Positions 46,173 through 60,224 of a stretch of 64,000 nucleotides of DNA are shown here, piece after piece (the stretch's first letter is position 1; every line of letters begins with the position of its first letter). The translations under genes were made by a program, and so were the position numbers. The stretch spans positions 1,242,977 through 1,306,976 of the forward strand of contig CAJNOI010000001.1 in the NCBI GenBank assembly GCA_905250115.1, in the 5' to 3' direction. Below the pieces are notes generated by a model. It did not search any database and had not been told where the DNA came from. It was given only the letters and a program-made list of their open reading frames with translations. The DNA comes from Adineta steineri. Lineage: Eukaryota; Rotifera; Eurotatoria; Adinetida; Adinetidae.

Positions 46173-49100
46173 TTAAGAAGAACACGTCAGACGTTTAAAG
46201 AGGTTAGTCGTCCAAGAAGTTTCCGTACGCATACGACGTAGTAATTCATCGGGATCAAGTTGACTTCGAGCAAAATTTAAAAATACTTGTTCTAATGTAG
46301 TTTGACTAACTGTATAATTTTCAATTGAAAATGTTTCTTTACATGATTCAATAACGCGAAAAAGTGCAGCCAATGATAGCTCAGCTTGATTTATATGAAT
46401 ATGTACAAAACCTTCATAAGCTTCTTTCAACTGACTATTTGGAAATGATTTTTGAATGACAGCATAAAATCCAGTAACACTATTTTCATCGAATACATTT
46501 AATTTAGCCATAAGTGTATAGCCTAAATAGATAGAAATATACAAAAAATATTATAGTTAATAAATTTCAAGTTTTTCTTTATATTATTTTCTTTACCAGC
46601 GCCGAATTTCGATTTTAAATGTTGAATACTTCCTAAACATTTGAATTTTCCATTAACCATAATTGCTAAACGTGTACATAATGCTTCACATTCTTCCATT
46701 GAATGACTTGTCAATATAATTGGTTTACCATGATCACGAAATTGTGCAATAGCATTCCAAAAATGTCTTCGTGCTTTTGGATCCATACCAGTAGTTGGTT
46801 CATCAAGAAAAACAATGGCTGGATCACCAATAAGTGCAACTGCAGCAGATAATTTTCGTTTATTACCTCCGCTATATGCATAAACTGGTTTGTTTGCATG
46901 TTTTCTTAAACTCATTAATGTAATTAATGAATTTACTATGTTAGGAATTAAAAATTCTTTAACACCACGTAAACGAGCGAACATATAAAGTGTTTCTTCA
47001 CCAGTTAATAAATCAATTAAAGCATCAAATTGTGGACAATAACCCATACGTTGCTGAGCACGTCTCATATCTTCAGTTAAACTTAATGAATCTAGGATTA
47101 TTGTACCACCATCAATTGTTTCATCACCAGTTATCATTTTAAATGTTGTTGTTTTACCACTAGAAATAAATGATGATTAAATATCATAAAATTATTTTAT
47201 AATTTCATTCAAATTAATACTTACGCTCCATTAACACCTAGTAATCCAAAACATTCACTTTTTTTTACTCCTACTGATAATTGGTCAACAGCATGAAATA
47301 CTCCATTATAAACTTTTTCAACTTGATTTAATACGAGTACATCAGTTAACATTAATTCATTATAATGTGTATTTTGAATACGTTCAGCTTCCTCTTTAAC
47401 ATCTTCATCTTCATGTGCAACTTGCATATTATCTGTTGTTATGACAAGACCTGAAACAGTGTGATTTGGAATATGTTCTGTATTATTAGGAACACTATTA
47501 AATCGACAGCAACGACCAATAAAATACCATATTTTTGGTAGGATTCGATAATCGATCAAAAGAAGAATAGTAAATGAAACAACAGATTGTAAAACCATAA
47601 ATACTAAGAAACGACCAATACCGGGTTTTTCCCAACTTAAATAATTAGTTGTCCAAGAAACACAATCCGTACCACAAGTATCTAATTAAAAAAAATCTAT
47701 AGGCTATAAAGATTCAGAAAATTAACCAAAAGTTTTTACCTTTACAACATGGATTTGGTATAAAAGGACATAATGGAACAAGTGGCTCACAAAGTTGAAT
47801 AAGAAAAGAATTTTGATACATATCATTAAGTCCTTGAGCAAGACAATAATTTGGAAATAAAAGTAAAAATACCCATTCAAGAATATTTGCTACATCTAAT
47901 AATTCAAGTTGTGGAATTGAAAGAATGACGATAGCAATAAGTGTTGCTTGACCTATAAAAAAAAATAACGGTAGAAAAAGATCCAATAAAAAAACAAAAG
48001 ATTAATCATCTTACTTGTTATTATATTAATTATTGTAATCCAAGCAAAACCACTAGCAGGAATTTGAAAAATATATGTAAACAGATAAGTCATTGGAATG
48101 TGTGAAAAGCCATATAAAACATATAACATAACAGTATATCCAAGTCGATCATTAGTTAAGTAAACTGCAAGGTCATTTTTAGCTACTCCTGCGGCATAAA
48201 AAATTGCCCATACAATAAATATTAATAGAATTGCAAGAGTATAATAAAATAAATCCCATATAAAAGTACTAAACCAAAAACTAAATCCATTAGCTCCACT
48301 TAAAAATTGTAAATGTTTTGCTTTTGAAACTCTTTCTTTAATTAAAAATACAGCATATGCTGCCATTAAAAAGCCCAAACCAAATACAATACTTGATGCC
48401 ATACGAAAACCAAAAAATTGTTGACTTTGAAAATCACTTATAGTTTCTGTTAATGAACGTGGTAACTAAAAAAACAAAATAAGAATAAATAAATAAAATA
48501 TTCTTTTATCTACCGGATGATTAACAACATGAATAGTTGTATTCATTGTTGATGCTGTTGAATATTGTTTTAATATTGCGTTTGTTATATAATTTAAACT
48601 TAGTGATGGAACATGATATGGTTGATTATTAAATAATCCAGTTACACCAATGATATTGTCAGAAGAATTGACATGAACATTTGCTCCAATTAAATATCGA
48701 TCAGATAATTCAAGTATACTACGTTTACCAATACAAGCTAAATATGATATTATATCTGTTGTTTTACCATCATGACATGGTCGAGTTGTATTGGAAGTTA
48801 AATCGATTAATGTCGGTAGTTTAGATGCTTCTTCAAGTTGATATTCATATGAACGAATAAAATCAGTTGATAGAGCTTGATTTGGATCGTATATATAAGG
48901 TACATTTGTTGATTCATATCGATTAAGAGACATTAATAATGGTGGACTATCACCTGGTTCAGGTATTTGTTGGTCAATTATTAATGATATAATAACAAAT
49001 AAGACAGGTAATAATGCACAAAATAAAACAAGATAATTTCTCTTTGAATTAGTAATACGCTTGAGTAATAAGGCATAAAACTGTTGAAACATTAATGTTA

Positions 49101-52100
49101 TACCTGTATTTTTCTGTATTTCTGTATCAAAAACACCTAGAGAAAAATGAAATATATAATTAGATGATAAAATTCTACATGAAAACTATTCAATTATTAG
49201 AAGAAGAAGTAGAAGAGGATGATTGATTGATTTTTTTTCCATAAAAATACTTAAAAATCTTTTTTTACTTAATCTCCTTTGTGAAGGAACAATTTTCATT
49301 CCATTCATACTTTGATGTATATTATCTAATGGCATAGATACTTCTATATTTGTGTTTTCATTTTCATTATGAGCATAACCATTATTATCTAATTGATAAC
49401 TATTTGTTGTTACAATTTCATCTGGTTCATCTTCTTCAACACTAAATAAAATAAAATAAAATAAAATAAATCTTTTCTTCTTCTATACTTCATACATTTT
49501 CATAAAAACTTCTTCAATTGAAGTTTCGGATAATCCAATACTAAAAATTTGTAAATCATTTGTATGATGTTCTAAATCTTCAAACAAAGCAGGAAATCTC
49601 GCTGATGAACCATGTGGTAATAAAATTTTGCATTCAGCACTTATTGCTGATTCCAATTTTGCTTCTGGAATATGTTTTTGAACCAATCTCAAAATATCAT
49701 TTGCATCTGACCTTGCATCTTTGGATAATATTAAATGAAAGCCAATACCTTAATAAAAATTAGTTTGCAAAACAATTGATTTATAAAGAAATATTTCTCT
49801 TACCATATTCCGTTTTTAAGAAAAATGATGAACCACAACAACGAACACGACCATCACCCATAATTGCAATCTATAGTAATTATTAAATAGTATATTTATA
49901 AATGTAAAGTATCAAGAAAATTTGTTTTCATACTCGATCACCTAATATATCAGCTTCATCCATAAAATGAGTGGTAAATAGAATAGTTCGATCCATACGA
50001 AAACGTTGTAACATATCCCAAGTTGATCGGCGAGCTGCTGGATCCATTCCTTTAATTATAATTAATAGAAATAAGAATAGAATTAATTGAAATAGAATTT
50101 TTTTTACCACTCGTAGGTTCATCTAAAATAACAACTTTTGAATTGGCAATTAATGCAATACCAACACTTAATTTTCGTTTCATTCCTAAAAATCATTTTG
50201 CTATTGGAAAGAAATCAAATCATCATCTCTTTGTTTCTTACCACCAGATAAAGCTGATGAAAGTGTATCTAGTTTATCACTAAGCATTAAATCATCAACC
50301 ATTTTTTTAATTTCGTTTTTAATATCATTCGATGGATGTCCTTTGAGCTAAATTAATAGATAAAAAAAAGTATTTATTGAAATATCTTGTTAAATTTATT
50401 TTTACTGTTGCAAATAATTTCAAATGTTCTCGAACAGTAAGATGATCGAAAAGAATATTATATTGTGGACATAAACCAAGAATATCACGGACTTTATCCA
50501 TTGATGTTGCAATATCATAACCATTGACAATTATTTGACCAGATGTTGGTGGAATTAAACCTTTACACAAAATTTATCGAAATAATCTTATATATTTTTA
50601 AATAGAAAATTATTTACCTGTAATCATTGAAATGGTAGTACTTTTCCCTAAAAATAAAAACTAAGTTATTTTGTAAATAAAATTAAGTTCATTTACCTGC
50701 TCCATTATGTCCAAGTAATGCTGTTAATTGTCCACGATATATACTCATACTTAGATTTTTTACTGCATGAACTTGTGGACGATTGTTTAACAAAAATGAA
50801 TAAGTCTACAAATGAGAATAGAGTATATATATATATATATAGATGAATGTTTGTCTTTTTGTTCAAATAATAACCTTAGAAACATTATTGAGTTGAACAC
50901 CTAATTCTTTGTCAACAGGTTCGCTTTCAAAAGCAGCAGAATTGTTGTTCTCAGCTTCATCTATGAATTCATCAGATACATGAACATTTGATGTTGTATA
51001 TCCTCGCCAATAACTCAATTGAAATGGATAATAAAAACTCCTATAATTATTAAATAATTATATAATCATTAGAATTTTCTTTTTTTTCATACTTTGGAAT
51101 TCCGTATTGTCCAGGCCAAATATTTTCAATATATAAAGCAAGAAGAAGATAGATAACTGCATCAATATAGAGCATAATAGTGACATCTTGCATTGTAAAA
51201 TTATCATCAACTGATACTGGTTCATTAAACATTGACCATTGAAGACCGGTACCTAAATTTAAAACAAAAAGAAATTTTCAACTAAGTGAAATTTTGTTTT
51301 TATAAATACCTTTTCCTTCATACATGCCGATTAATTGAGCACCAAGTGATAACCCAATATTATGTAAAAGACATGTACCCATTTTAGCTGCTCTTGTCAT
51401 TGTTTCGTAACGTGGTTGAATAAATGCATATGGTAAATAAGAAAGAAACCATAAACCACCAGTACCAGCAGCTGCACTATTTGCTAGAAAAAACAAACTC
51501 ATATATATTATTTGAAAAAGTTCTATTGTATAATTCTATACCTTTATCAAAAAGTGTACTGATTAAAAACATAAAACATATTGATGTTATTGAATATGTA
51601 AATAAGAAAAAGAAAACTAATGTTATATCTGATTCTCCTATAACTGAACTAGAACCACCGGATGTTAATGGAACTTTAACGATATAACAGACAGCTATAA
51701 GTATATCAGCTATAAGTAAAAAAATTAATGATCGTGTAAACCATGATGCCCAATGAATCCAGCTGTTAAGACCCATAATAGTCATAGCAACCTAATATAT
51801 TAGGAAAAGATTAAATTATTTTCTCTGTAAATATCTTACTTTTAATCCATTTTCTTTTTCATAAACAATATTTTTAACTGTATTAATAGCTGCGAATATA
51901 TATGACATAACAAGTAGAAAAGGAAACCAAATTTGTATAACTAATACAAAATTATCGCCTTTATAAGGTGGATATGGATAACGTTGAAGTTTAATATTAA
52001 CATTTGATGAATTAAATGTTGGATTAAGTTCTTCAAGAATTGACATATCAACAGCTCGTTGAATTGCAAGAAAACCTATAATAAAACAAGTAATTAATTT

Positions 52101-53231
52101 ATTAAATAGCAATTATAATTTCTATTAATATACTAACCTTCACGATAATAACCTAAATAGAATAATAAAAATATATCGTTTTAGATAAACATAAATAGAA
52201 AATATATTTAACAAACCAGGTGTTCCTCCTGTTGAACTATTTCGATTTCTTGGTCCAACCAAAGGTAATATAGGATACAGCAGATTTGTTCTCCAATTGT
52301 TTTCACCAGTAAAAACACCTCTAAAAATCAAAATAGTGATTACATAAATAACATTTATCAATATATACCCTGATCCAGAATTTCTTAATTTAGCTGCAAG
52401 ACGAATTTTATATGTAATATTAGATTCTGAACTTGTATTTGTAAATACAACTCCTCCAATATATATAGATTGTGGCATATCTTTATTGATTTCTTTTACT
52501 AATGCATCTTCGTCATGAAATGCTTGTACTAAAATAAAAGATATGAAATTTATGTCAGAGACTTTAAATTAAACTACCATATAGACCAAGTTTAGCAGCC
52601 GCTCTAACCATAATTTCAGTAGGAAAACTTGTATTTGATGCATAACCAATCATAGATATTGACCGTGTCTCAAATGGAGGTAGTTTATCAATGGAAAATG
52701 GTGGAAAAATAGTATCGCCGTCATATGTTTCTGATTTAACAATATGTCTAATACCGAGTAATATAAAGCCAAAAAATACTGGTAATAGTATTTCAAGAAT
52801 TGTTCGAAAAGGCATACGCTTTGCTAAAATAAAATTCTTCCACAGAAGTAGTAAATAATGACGACCAACACGTCGCAATCCTCTACTTCTATTCCCATAA
52901 TCGTCATCCATATCTACAAAAGACATAGAATTAATTAAATAATGAAAATTATTTAAACAAATTTTCTTATAAACAACAACTATTAAGAATTACTATTTTC
53001 AAAGAAAGGCAAACTAAACTCGGTCAGAAGATCTTATCAAAATTTAAAAAAAACAACTAAAGATACACGTATGCATTATTATATAAAGTAAGATAAGTAA
53101 TCAATGATGAAAGGTAAGAGTACAGGAGCTGAAATCATACTTAAACGTTCGTACTCACACTTTTAGTACGTCTATTATTACTTACTCATTTTAGATGGTT
53201 GACTAGAGGCAACATGAATTTTAGGTGCCAT
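46173..53231 (-). CDS. ABCA-subfamily full lipid transporter
   Basis: Twenty-five exons give 1796 aa: 53186-53231, 52578-52913, 52369-52528, 52217-52320, 52138-52152, 51840-52075, 51542-51791, 51310-51483, 51093-51252, 50875-51040, 50697-50805, 50618-50647, 50406-50560, 50242-50347, 50108-50185, 49934-50049, 49804-49870, 49496-49748, 49269-49441, 48514-49136, 48015-48465, 47740-47952, 47225-47681, 46597-47159, 46173-46522. Each half has a membrane domain, with large extracellular loops between the first two spans, then an ATPase. NBD1 has [22 protein letters not shown] and [16 protein letters not shown]2 has [22 protein letters not shown] and [14 protein letters not shown]. Both are intact. 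The ABCA regulatory motif VFLNFA follows NBD2 (VFVNFA in ABCA1). [16 protein letters not shown] resembles ABCA3. It likely exports or flips phospholipid/sterol at plasma or lysosome-type membranes. Exon 5 is only 15 nt. Confidence 0.96.
49444..49470. repeat. (AAATA)n pentanucleotide repeat in an ABCA intron
   Basis: Five or more AAATA units lie in the intron between exons 18 and 19 of the ABCA gene, immediately next to the acceptor. Confidence 0.85.
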
Positions 53232-53634
53232 AAAAAGAACAATTTGGTTTTGTGTTTTAGTTGATAATGTAAGAAAAAAACGAGATTTTATAAATTTCTA
53301 TAAATATTTGTTTTAGATAAGCCGTTTCGAGTAATAAATAGATATATAGGAAGAAATGTATCTGACTGGTTGAAAACAATTCAATTTTATGTCAAAGGTA
53401 AAAGGGAACATTTACTTAAGATGTTTTGTCTTATAGAACTCAAAATAAAAGAATAATGAATCATTTCTTATGTTTGTTTTTAAATATAAAGAAAAGAATT
53501 AGTATATTTACTGCTTTAATTTTTTTTATTAACAAATATATCATAACACGAAAAAAAAATTCGACAAAAATCTTTTCATAAATTCAAAAAAAAATAATAA
53601 TTTCTGGTTTTTTTTCTTTTCTTAAAATTTTTTA
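53232..53634. other. Short intergenic region between RAE1 and ABCA
   Basis: These 403 bp lie between the RAE1 stop and the ABCA start, both on the minus strand. They carry the RAE1 3' UTR (T-rich on the plus strand) and the ABCA promoter. No other feature is seen. Confidence 0.5.
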
Positions 53635-54773
53635 TTATTTTTTTGGTTTAGGTTTCATTTCTTCAAAACATTGCCGAAAATAAATTGCATTCTTTTTTGT
53701 TTGATTATTTCCTTCATGACCTTTATGCCAATCATATGAACTTGCATAAGCAAATAATTGTCCGCGGCTCTCAAATGCACAACATGATACGGATTGATCA
53801 TTAACAACATCACTTGTTTTTAATTTTGTTCGATCATCTTTATCCCAAAAACTATATCGACCATCACTACCTACTGTAGATAATGTTCCATGTACAGGAT
53901 GAAAAGCAATATCATTTACAGCAAATATATCTTGTGTATTAGCCGGTAGTTGAGGTGTTGAACGATGACATTTAAATGTAAAATTATCAACATTTGGATT
54001 TGTTGTATTAACATACATTATAGCAACACGACCTTCAATTGAACCAACAGCAAATCCATTTGGATTTCGTGATTTATCTGTAAAAATTGATACACAACGA
54101 TGTTGATATTTTAATAATGATTCGATCTTTTTATATTCTGTTGGACCTTGATCAAGTGAATACACTTGTATAGCACGATCAGCGGTTGTTATAACAGCCA
54201 TTGGACCAAGTACATCTGCAGCATAAACGCGTTCATTAAGTGCTAATTGTTTCAATGGTGTTGGTTGACGTGTATCCCAAAATTTAACTTAAATTATAAT
54301 AAAATAAAAATTTATTATTCCTATTTTTTGTTTTTACCTGTTCGATCCCAACCTCCAGTCATAACACATGTATAGGATGATCTTTGAATGTAATGAATTG
54401 TTCGTATAGGTGCATCATGTGCGGCTATTTGAACAAATGTATTTGCTTGTAAATCCCACATTTTAGCTGTTTTATCACAACCAGCTGTGAATACTTTTGA
54501 ACCATCATCTGACCAACAACAACTTAATATAGGTGCATCATGTTTTTGTATTGCTTTAGCAACTGATTGTCCATTAGATTGTATTTCCCAACAACGTATA
54601 TCATTTGCCCATGAACTTGCAATTAAATATGTCTGCGGAACTGATGCCGGAGAAAATTTCATACATGATATAGCATCATCTGGTGGTTGAACTATTTCTA
54701 AATCTTTTTGTCCTAATGTTGTCGCAGTCATATTTGATGGCGCAGCAGACGAAAGACCAAATGATGGAATCAT
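53635..54773 (-). CDS. rae1: RAE1 (Gle2) mRNA export factor
   Basis: Two exons (54338-54773, 53635-54287) give 362 aa, close to the 368 aa of human RAE1. It is a seven-bladed WD-repeat propeller: [89 protein letters not shown] and [15 protein letters not shown] follow the family in order. RAE1 binds the GLEBS motif of NUP98 at the nuclear pore, in mRNA export and spindle-checkpoint control. The N-terminus is a little shorter than in vertebrates. An acceptor-like TTATTTCTAG ends 24 bases before the ATG. It lies upstream of ABCA in the same orientation. Confidence 0.96.
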
Positions 54774-55799
54774 AATATGAATATTATTTTTTCAATCTAG
54801 AAATAAGTATAAATTAATTTTTTAAATGCCTCTTCCATATCTAGATTTATGTTGACATTAATTATTCATAAGCCATCGATTAAACTAGTTTTTGTTCAAT
54901 AATAATGGAAATATTTTAAATTATTAGTGACGGAATATAAATGTTGATCACATATTTAGCACGATCTAAAGAAAACATACAATGGTTATATAATTAAGTA
55001 ATCAAATTCGATGACTTTTCGTTTAAATTTTAAAACTCATTAATACTTCGGTTTTAACAGAAATTTTCTTCATAATCTAAAAAACTTACTTGAAAATATA
55101 TTCTTTATATCATTCAAGTAGAATATAATATGATAAATTTATTGATTTTTCAAAAAATATGTTCTATAACCATTCAACAAATAATGTTCAATCGATGTCT
55201 CATTTGACACTTAAGTATGATAATTAAATGTAGAACCCATCATATCCAAAAGAAATTCTAATGTTCACAATCAATATTTTGTTATTTATTAATTCTATAT
55301 AAAAAAAAAGTATTAATTAGTTCTTTAAAAGATTTCTATTGTTAAAGAAATATTGTCGAAAGATAATCTTTAATTAAAACAAAAAAAACATCATGTATTC
55401 GATATTTTAATAAGTTTACAAATTATCATGAATAACAAAATGCAATGTGAATATTTATGATTAAACAAGATAGATGTTAAGAAAAGGCAAAAGAAAAATA
55501 CAGAAAAAAAATCTCAGATCGTAAAAAAAAGAGAAGAGATCATCTATCTAATCATTTGTCACTTCTTTTTTTCATTTTTTTTTTATTTTATACATTGCAA
55601 ATAAATATGGCCGATATTGTTTTTTTTTCGATCTTTTCAACACAAATAGCAAAAAAGAAATACATACAGACAGACACACACAAAAATGAAAAGACAAAAA
55701 CCGCACATATTTACAAGATTGAGACATACACTGTGAAGATAATAAACAAGAAATTTTTTGTTTTGCATAGATGTCGATGATCGGTTTAGAACATTATTT
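54774..55799. other. Intergenic, no gene seen
   Basis: AT-rich spacer between the RAE1 start and the KLHL8-like stop. It should hold the RAE1 promoter and the 3' UTR of the Kelch gene. Small frames here show no coding character. Confidence 0.5.
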
Positions 55800-58700
55800 C
55801 TATACGCAACTGGATGGATTTGTTGGATTTTTTACTTCACATAACTGTGAAATACTTATGTCACATTGAGATACACCAGCACCCGCTCGACATATATTGA
55901 TGCTTGCCACTGATGTCCACCTAATCAGAATAAGAATGATTTCAAATCATTTAGTAAAAATAAAATAAACTTACTGTTGATATTCAGCATCAAAAGCTTC
56001 GACTGTTTTTAAATATGTTGTGCCATCATGTCCACCCACAGAATAGATTCGACCACCTTCAGAAAATAAAACGATAAGAAAAAACTAATGAGAATCTATA
56101 TTTTTACCTAAAGTAGCTGAACCAACACCACCGCGACATGATGTCATACTCGGTATCATTGTCCAAATATTTGTATCAGGATCAAAACATTCAACAGAAT
56201 CAAGTGGTGAATTATCATCAAAACCACCTAAGATTAAAATTAAATTATAGAAAATAATAATTATTCAACTATTTTGTTTTTACCGAGTATATACAGTCGG
56301 TTATTAAGTACCGTTACAGATGCACCAGCTCGTCGTTTATTCATTGGAGCAATTGGTGTCCATTTATCATATGATGGACAATAACGTTCACATGAATTTA
56401 ATGACGAACTACCATCATTACCTCCACAAGCATATAGATAACCCTAGAAATTAAATTAAAATAAAATATTATTTAACGAAAATTTAATTATTTCTACTTT
56501 AAGTGCTGCTACAGCAACACCACCACGTGGTGTTGACATTGATGCTACTGCACTCCATGTATTATGTTCAATATCATATCGTTCAACAGTATCAAAACAT
56601 GTCGAATCATCAAGTCCACCAACAGCATACAATGGACCACCAAGACAACCAACAGCAATACCACGACTATAAGAAATATTTGTATAGAACAATAAATAAG
56701 TGAGGTAGAAAGATAATAATAAAAATTACCGCCATGTATTCATTGGTGCGAGTGGTTCCCATCGATTTGTTTGTGGATCAAATACTTCAGCACTGTTTAA
56801 ATGAACATTACCATCATGACCACCAATAGCATAAACACGACCATTTACTGCACATACACCAACATGACGTCGTCGAGTTGTCATTTCTGAGATATAAAAC
56901 CATCGATCATGTCTTAAATCATAACATTCCACCTACAAATAAGAATTTAAAATTTCCTATAAATCAAACAAAAATAAAAAGGCTAATACCGATTTAAATG
57001 GATCACCAGTAGCACCACGACCACCGACACATAATAAAACACCTATTACGGGAGTAAAATTTATTCTTCAATTCTTTTAAAAGTAAATGTGAACATTATT
57101 CATTTATTTGAAATAAATATAAACGAAAACATGAAAAAAGAATCTTTCTTATATCCCGCTACAGACTAGAAGCATAGCGAGCTTCTGTTTTGTCTAATTA
57201 ACCCTTAAAAGCCGAAGGGGGTTCCCGTGAAGTTCAGGTAGAATTAATTACATAAATAGAGATTTTGGGCCTTCAATATGCACTTACCGTGGTTAGAACT
57301 GCTGGGTGTGACCAAAAATTTTTTCCAACCAGATGGCCTGGGTGGAATATGACCTTCATAATTTTTTGTGCGCTTGAGTTTCTAATATGGTTCAGAATCA
57401 CTGTCAGTTCATTCTGATGATATTTTAACATATCTCCAATTACCTGTTGAGCGAAAAATTCACAATAATCGTGATTACTATGCCCAAAAATGCCATTAAA
57501 ATGGTACTTTTTTATAACGTCAGAATACCTTAGTAGAAGAGTAAAAAGCGTGCAAAGTTGTTCTAAACTATAGTTTAGGGTTATTTCTAATGATATCACT
57601 CAGAATCCATATTGTATATATCAGGATATATCAATATCCGAGTAACCAATTTTGCTTGAAAAAATATACGTTCTAAGAGCTAGGTTTGGGCGTTTGACAA
57701 CTGTTTTAGCATAATGTTGTTCCATCATACTTTCACTATGACTGTCTTCGTCTCTAAAAACAGTAGCTTTTGCAGAAAAGACTTTATTCCTTCGTTCTAT
57801 AGCGTTTAAGGTAATGTCCATTGAAAAGGACATACGGCTTTTAAGGGTTAATTATGAGTTTTAGAGTGAACTTCTATTGCAATCAACGTTTTTGCTTTTA
57901 TACAGCGATTTACTGTCTTGTTCGTGAGAAGTTGGAGTCATCTTTGTAGGGCTCTATTTCAAGAAACATAATTCTTCGTCAAAAATTGAAAAATTATTCA
58001 ATTCTAGGTGCAAAGTCGTTTATGCGTAACGAAACAAACAAAGCGTGACGAAATCACGTTTTACGCGGACATACCTTTACATATCTTTTAAAGTAATCAT
58101 AATTACAGTTTATATGACTTGTTTTCGCGATTTCGTCTACTCAAATAACTTTATATCTTTTTCACGAAAACATTTAATAACGAACCATACAAAGATTGAC
58201 ACACACGAATGTTCGAACAGCTTCTCTCTCAATTATATTGTCGAACAATTGATTTCGCTGAAACTTTTAGAGGAAGTACATCTCATAGTAAAAACCTCAG
58301 TTTGATAGATGAATATACTGATGTTCGTATATTCCAAATCTCTTTACCATTTCATATGCTAGAAAGTTCGGTTCGACTTTACAATGTTGACATAATTTGA
58401 TCCTTCCGCTTAATAAGGCCTAGTTTCTTCGAGATGATATAGAGAATCAAGAGATGTAAGTTGAAAATGATTAACTTTTAGTTCACGTTTCAAGAAAATT
58501 CAAAACTAACTTTTCTTGAAAAGGATTTCTTTAAATATATATATTTCACCCTAAATGAGTTTCTATTATATCTGGCAAACTATAAGTTTAGGACTGGAAT
58601 TCTATTACAGAGTGGGCTTTTATTCTGTAGGAGGGTTTAATAATACTAACCTCTTAAATACTTTACATATGAGAAAAACAAAAGAATAAGTATATACGTG

Positions 58701-60224
58701 ATAGAATGAAAAACAAATAGAGAAAGACAGAAGAATATACTTATGTCTAGAGTCATTCCTCCTAACATAACAGAGAAAGTTGAATGAAAAACATACGTGC
58801 ATCAAGGGAAAGTAAGAAAATTTGATTATATACATATGACTCAAGAGAAGAATTGATAGAGAATGATATTAAAATTCAAATAATATTTACCTGCAGCTGT
58901 TTTTCGTGGAATAATTTTTGGTCCCATAGGTGATTTTGATGTTGTTAAAAGATTAGCTCTTTTAAAAATATGTACTTTGGCATCATCAAGTAGATCTCTA
59001 CATGTTAAATTTGTTCGAATTAATTCTTCTTGTGAAATCACAGTTAATAAATATTCAGTATTAATTAATGGTAATTTAACTTCTTGTAATAAATCTTAAA
59101 CAAAATAAATAAATAAGCAAAAAAAAGTATTCAGTTTTATTCTTAACTATACCAGCAAGATAAATTGCTCGTTCTCTAGGATCATATTTAACCCATTTAA
59201 TAACAGCATCATAAACATCTTTTTCATCTAATATACCCAGATCAGGTGATGCAATTAGTTCCTTAGAAAAGAAAAAATTTATTCTATATAAAATAAATTC
59301 TTTCTAAAACTATATACTTTCAAATGTTTGTATGAAATTTTATAAAAATCATCAATTTGTATAATATCCAAAAAATGATCACGAATAAATTCATCAGCTA
59401 AATCAATTAATGATTTTCGATTAAGTAATTCTGCATATTGACGAATTTCTGTACAATTTGTTAATGATAAATGTTGTCGTAAAAAACTTGAACATGCTTC
59501 AGCTAAATCTTCTGTTTGTAAAACTGTTGATGCAAATAATAAATGTTGTACATTTTCAATTGTTATCATAGCTTTAGCTGTATATGCAAATTCAATAATT
59601 GTTTTTAATGAATTTTGATTTATATCTTGAATTTCAATACGACGTTTATCTGCTTCAAGCATACCTAATGTAAACATTGAGCGAAAATATGGAATTGTTG
59701 CAGCAAGTACAACTTTATGGCATAAAAATATTTGTTTATCACAAACAATTTCAACATCACATAGAATTTGATCTTGATAAAATTCAAATAGTGTGTGGAA
59801 CGCATTACTTCAAATAAAACACATATATATATAAGTTTGTATTTTGAAAAATTTATTTATACCTATGTTTGGCAAATGATACTTCAAATGATTGTTGATC
59901 ATCAATTTCCATGCTTTGTAATTGTTGTTGTTGTTCTCGTAATGATTCAACTAGATCAAGATAAAGTTTAAAAATCGATATATATATTAAAATTGACATA
60001 CGTTGTTTATTATTATTTAATGCTTGTCGTTGTGATAGTAAACGATTAGCAGGTCGAAAATCTGATGAATCAACATTTAAATCATCATTACGCATTGTAC
60101 CGGTTGATGGTGTTAGTGTTGTTGTTGATGCTGCTGTTGCTGCTGTAGCTGCAGGATTTAATGTAGATAAAAGATCAACAATATTGCTATTGTTAGCAGC
60201 ACCTAATGGCGTCTCTCCCGACAT
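55800..60224 (-). CDS. klhl8: KLHL8-like BTB-BACK-Kelch protein (CUL3 adaptor)
   Basis: Twelve exons (60002-60224, 59863-59950, 59318-59807, 59153-59261, 58891-59094, 56990-57042, 56730-56932, 56498-56666, 56284-56443, 56108-56227, 55975-56056, 55800-55920) give 673 aa. The N-terminus is Ala/Thr/Asn-rich. The BTB domain has [35 protein letters not shown] and [21 protein letters not shown] follows, then six Kelch blades. Blades match KLHL8 (C. elegans KEL-8): [75 protein letters not shown] and [14 protein letters not shown]8/KEL-8 recruits CUL3 to ubiquitinate rapsyn, limiting acetylcholine-receptor clustering. The 1848-bp intron 5 (57043-58890), between BACK and Kelch, contains a piggyBac-type element. 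Confidence 0.95.
57202..57847. mobile_element. Non-autonomous piggyBac-like element in the KLHL8-like intron
   Basis: The ends are perfect 13-bp inverted repeats, CCCTTAAAAGCCG, each flanked by TTAA (57198-57201 and 57848-57851). TTAA targeting, a CCCT start and 13-bp terminal repeats are the hallmarks of the piggyBac superfamily. At 646 bp it is too short for a transposase of about 580 aa. Minus-strand open stretches at 57273-57599 and 57621-57833 lack piggyBac catalytic motifs that I can see. The first ends close to a strong donor (ACGGTAAGT at about 57283-57290), so it could be a captured or remnant exon. Perfect terminal repeats suggest a fairly recent insertion. Confidence 0.83.

Noticed and set aside
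49483-49495. ABCA exon 18 ending with the later GTATAG donor
   Set aside because: That junction puts a stop at the start of the next exon; the GTATGA donor eight bases earlier keeps the frame and gives VFMKIVEEDEP.
57273-57833. piggyBac transposase coding region
   Set aside because: The frames are too short and no DDD-type catalytic motif could be recognised, so the element is called non-autonomous.
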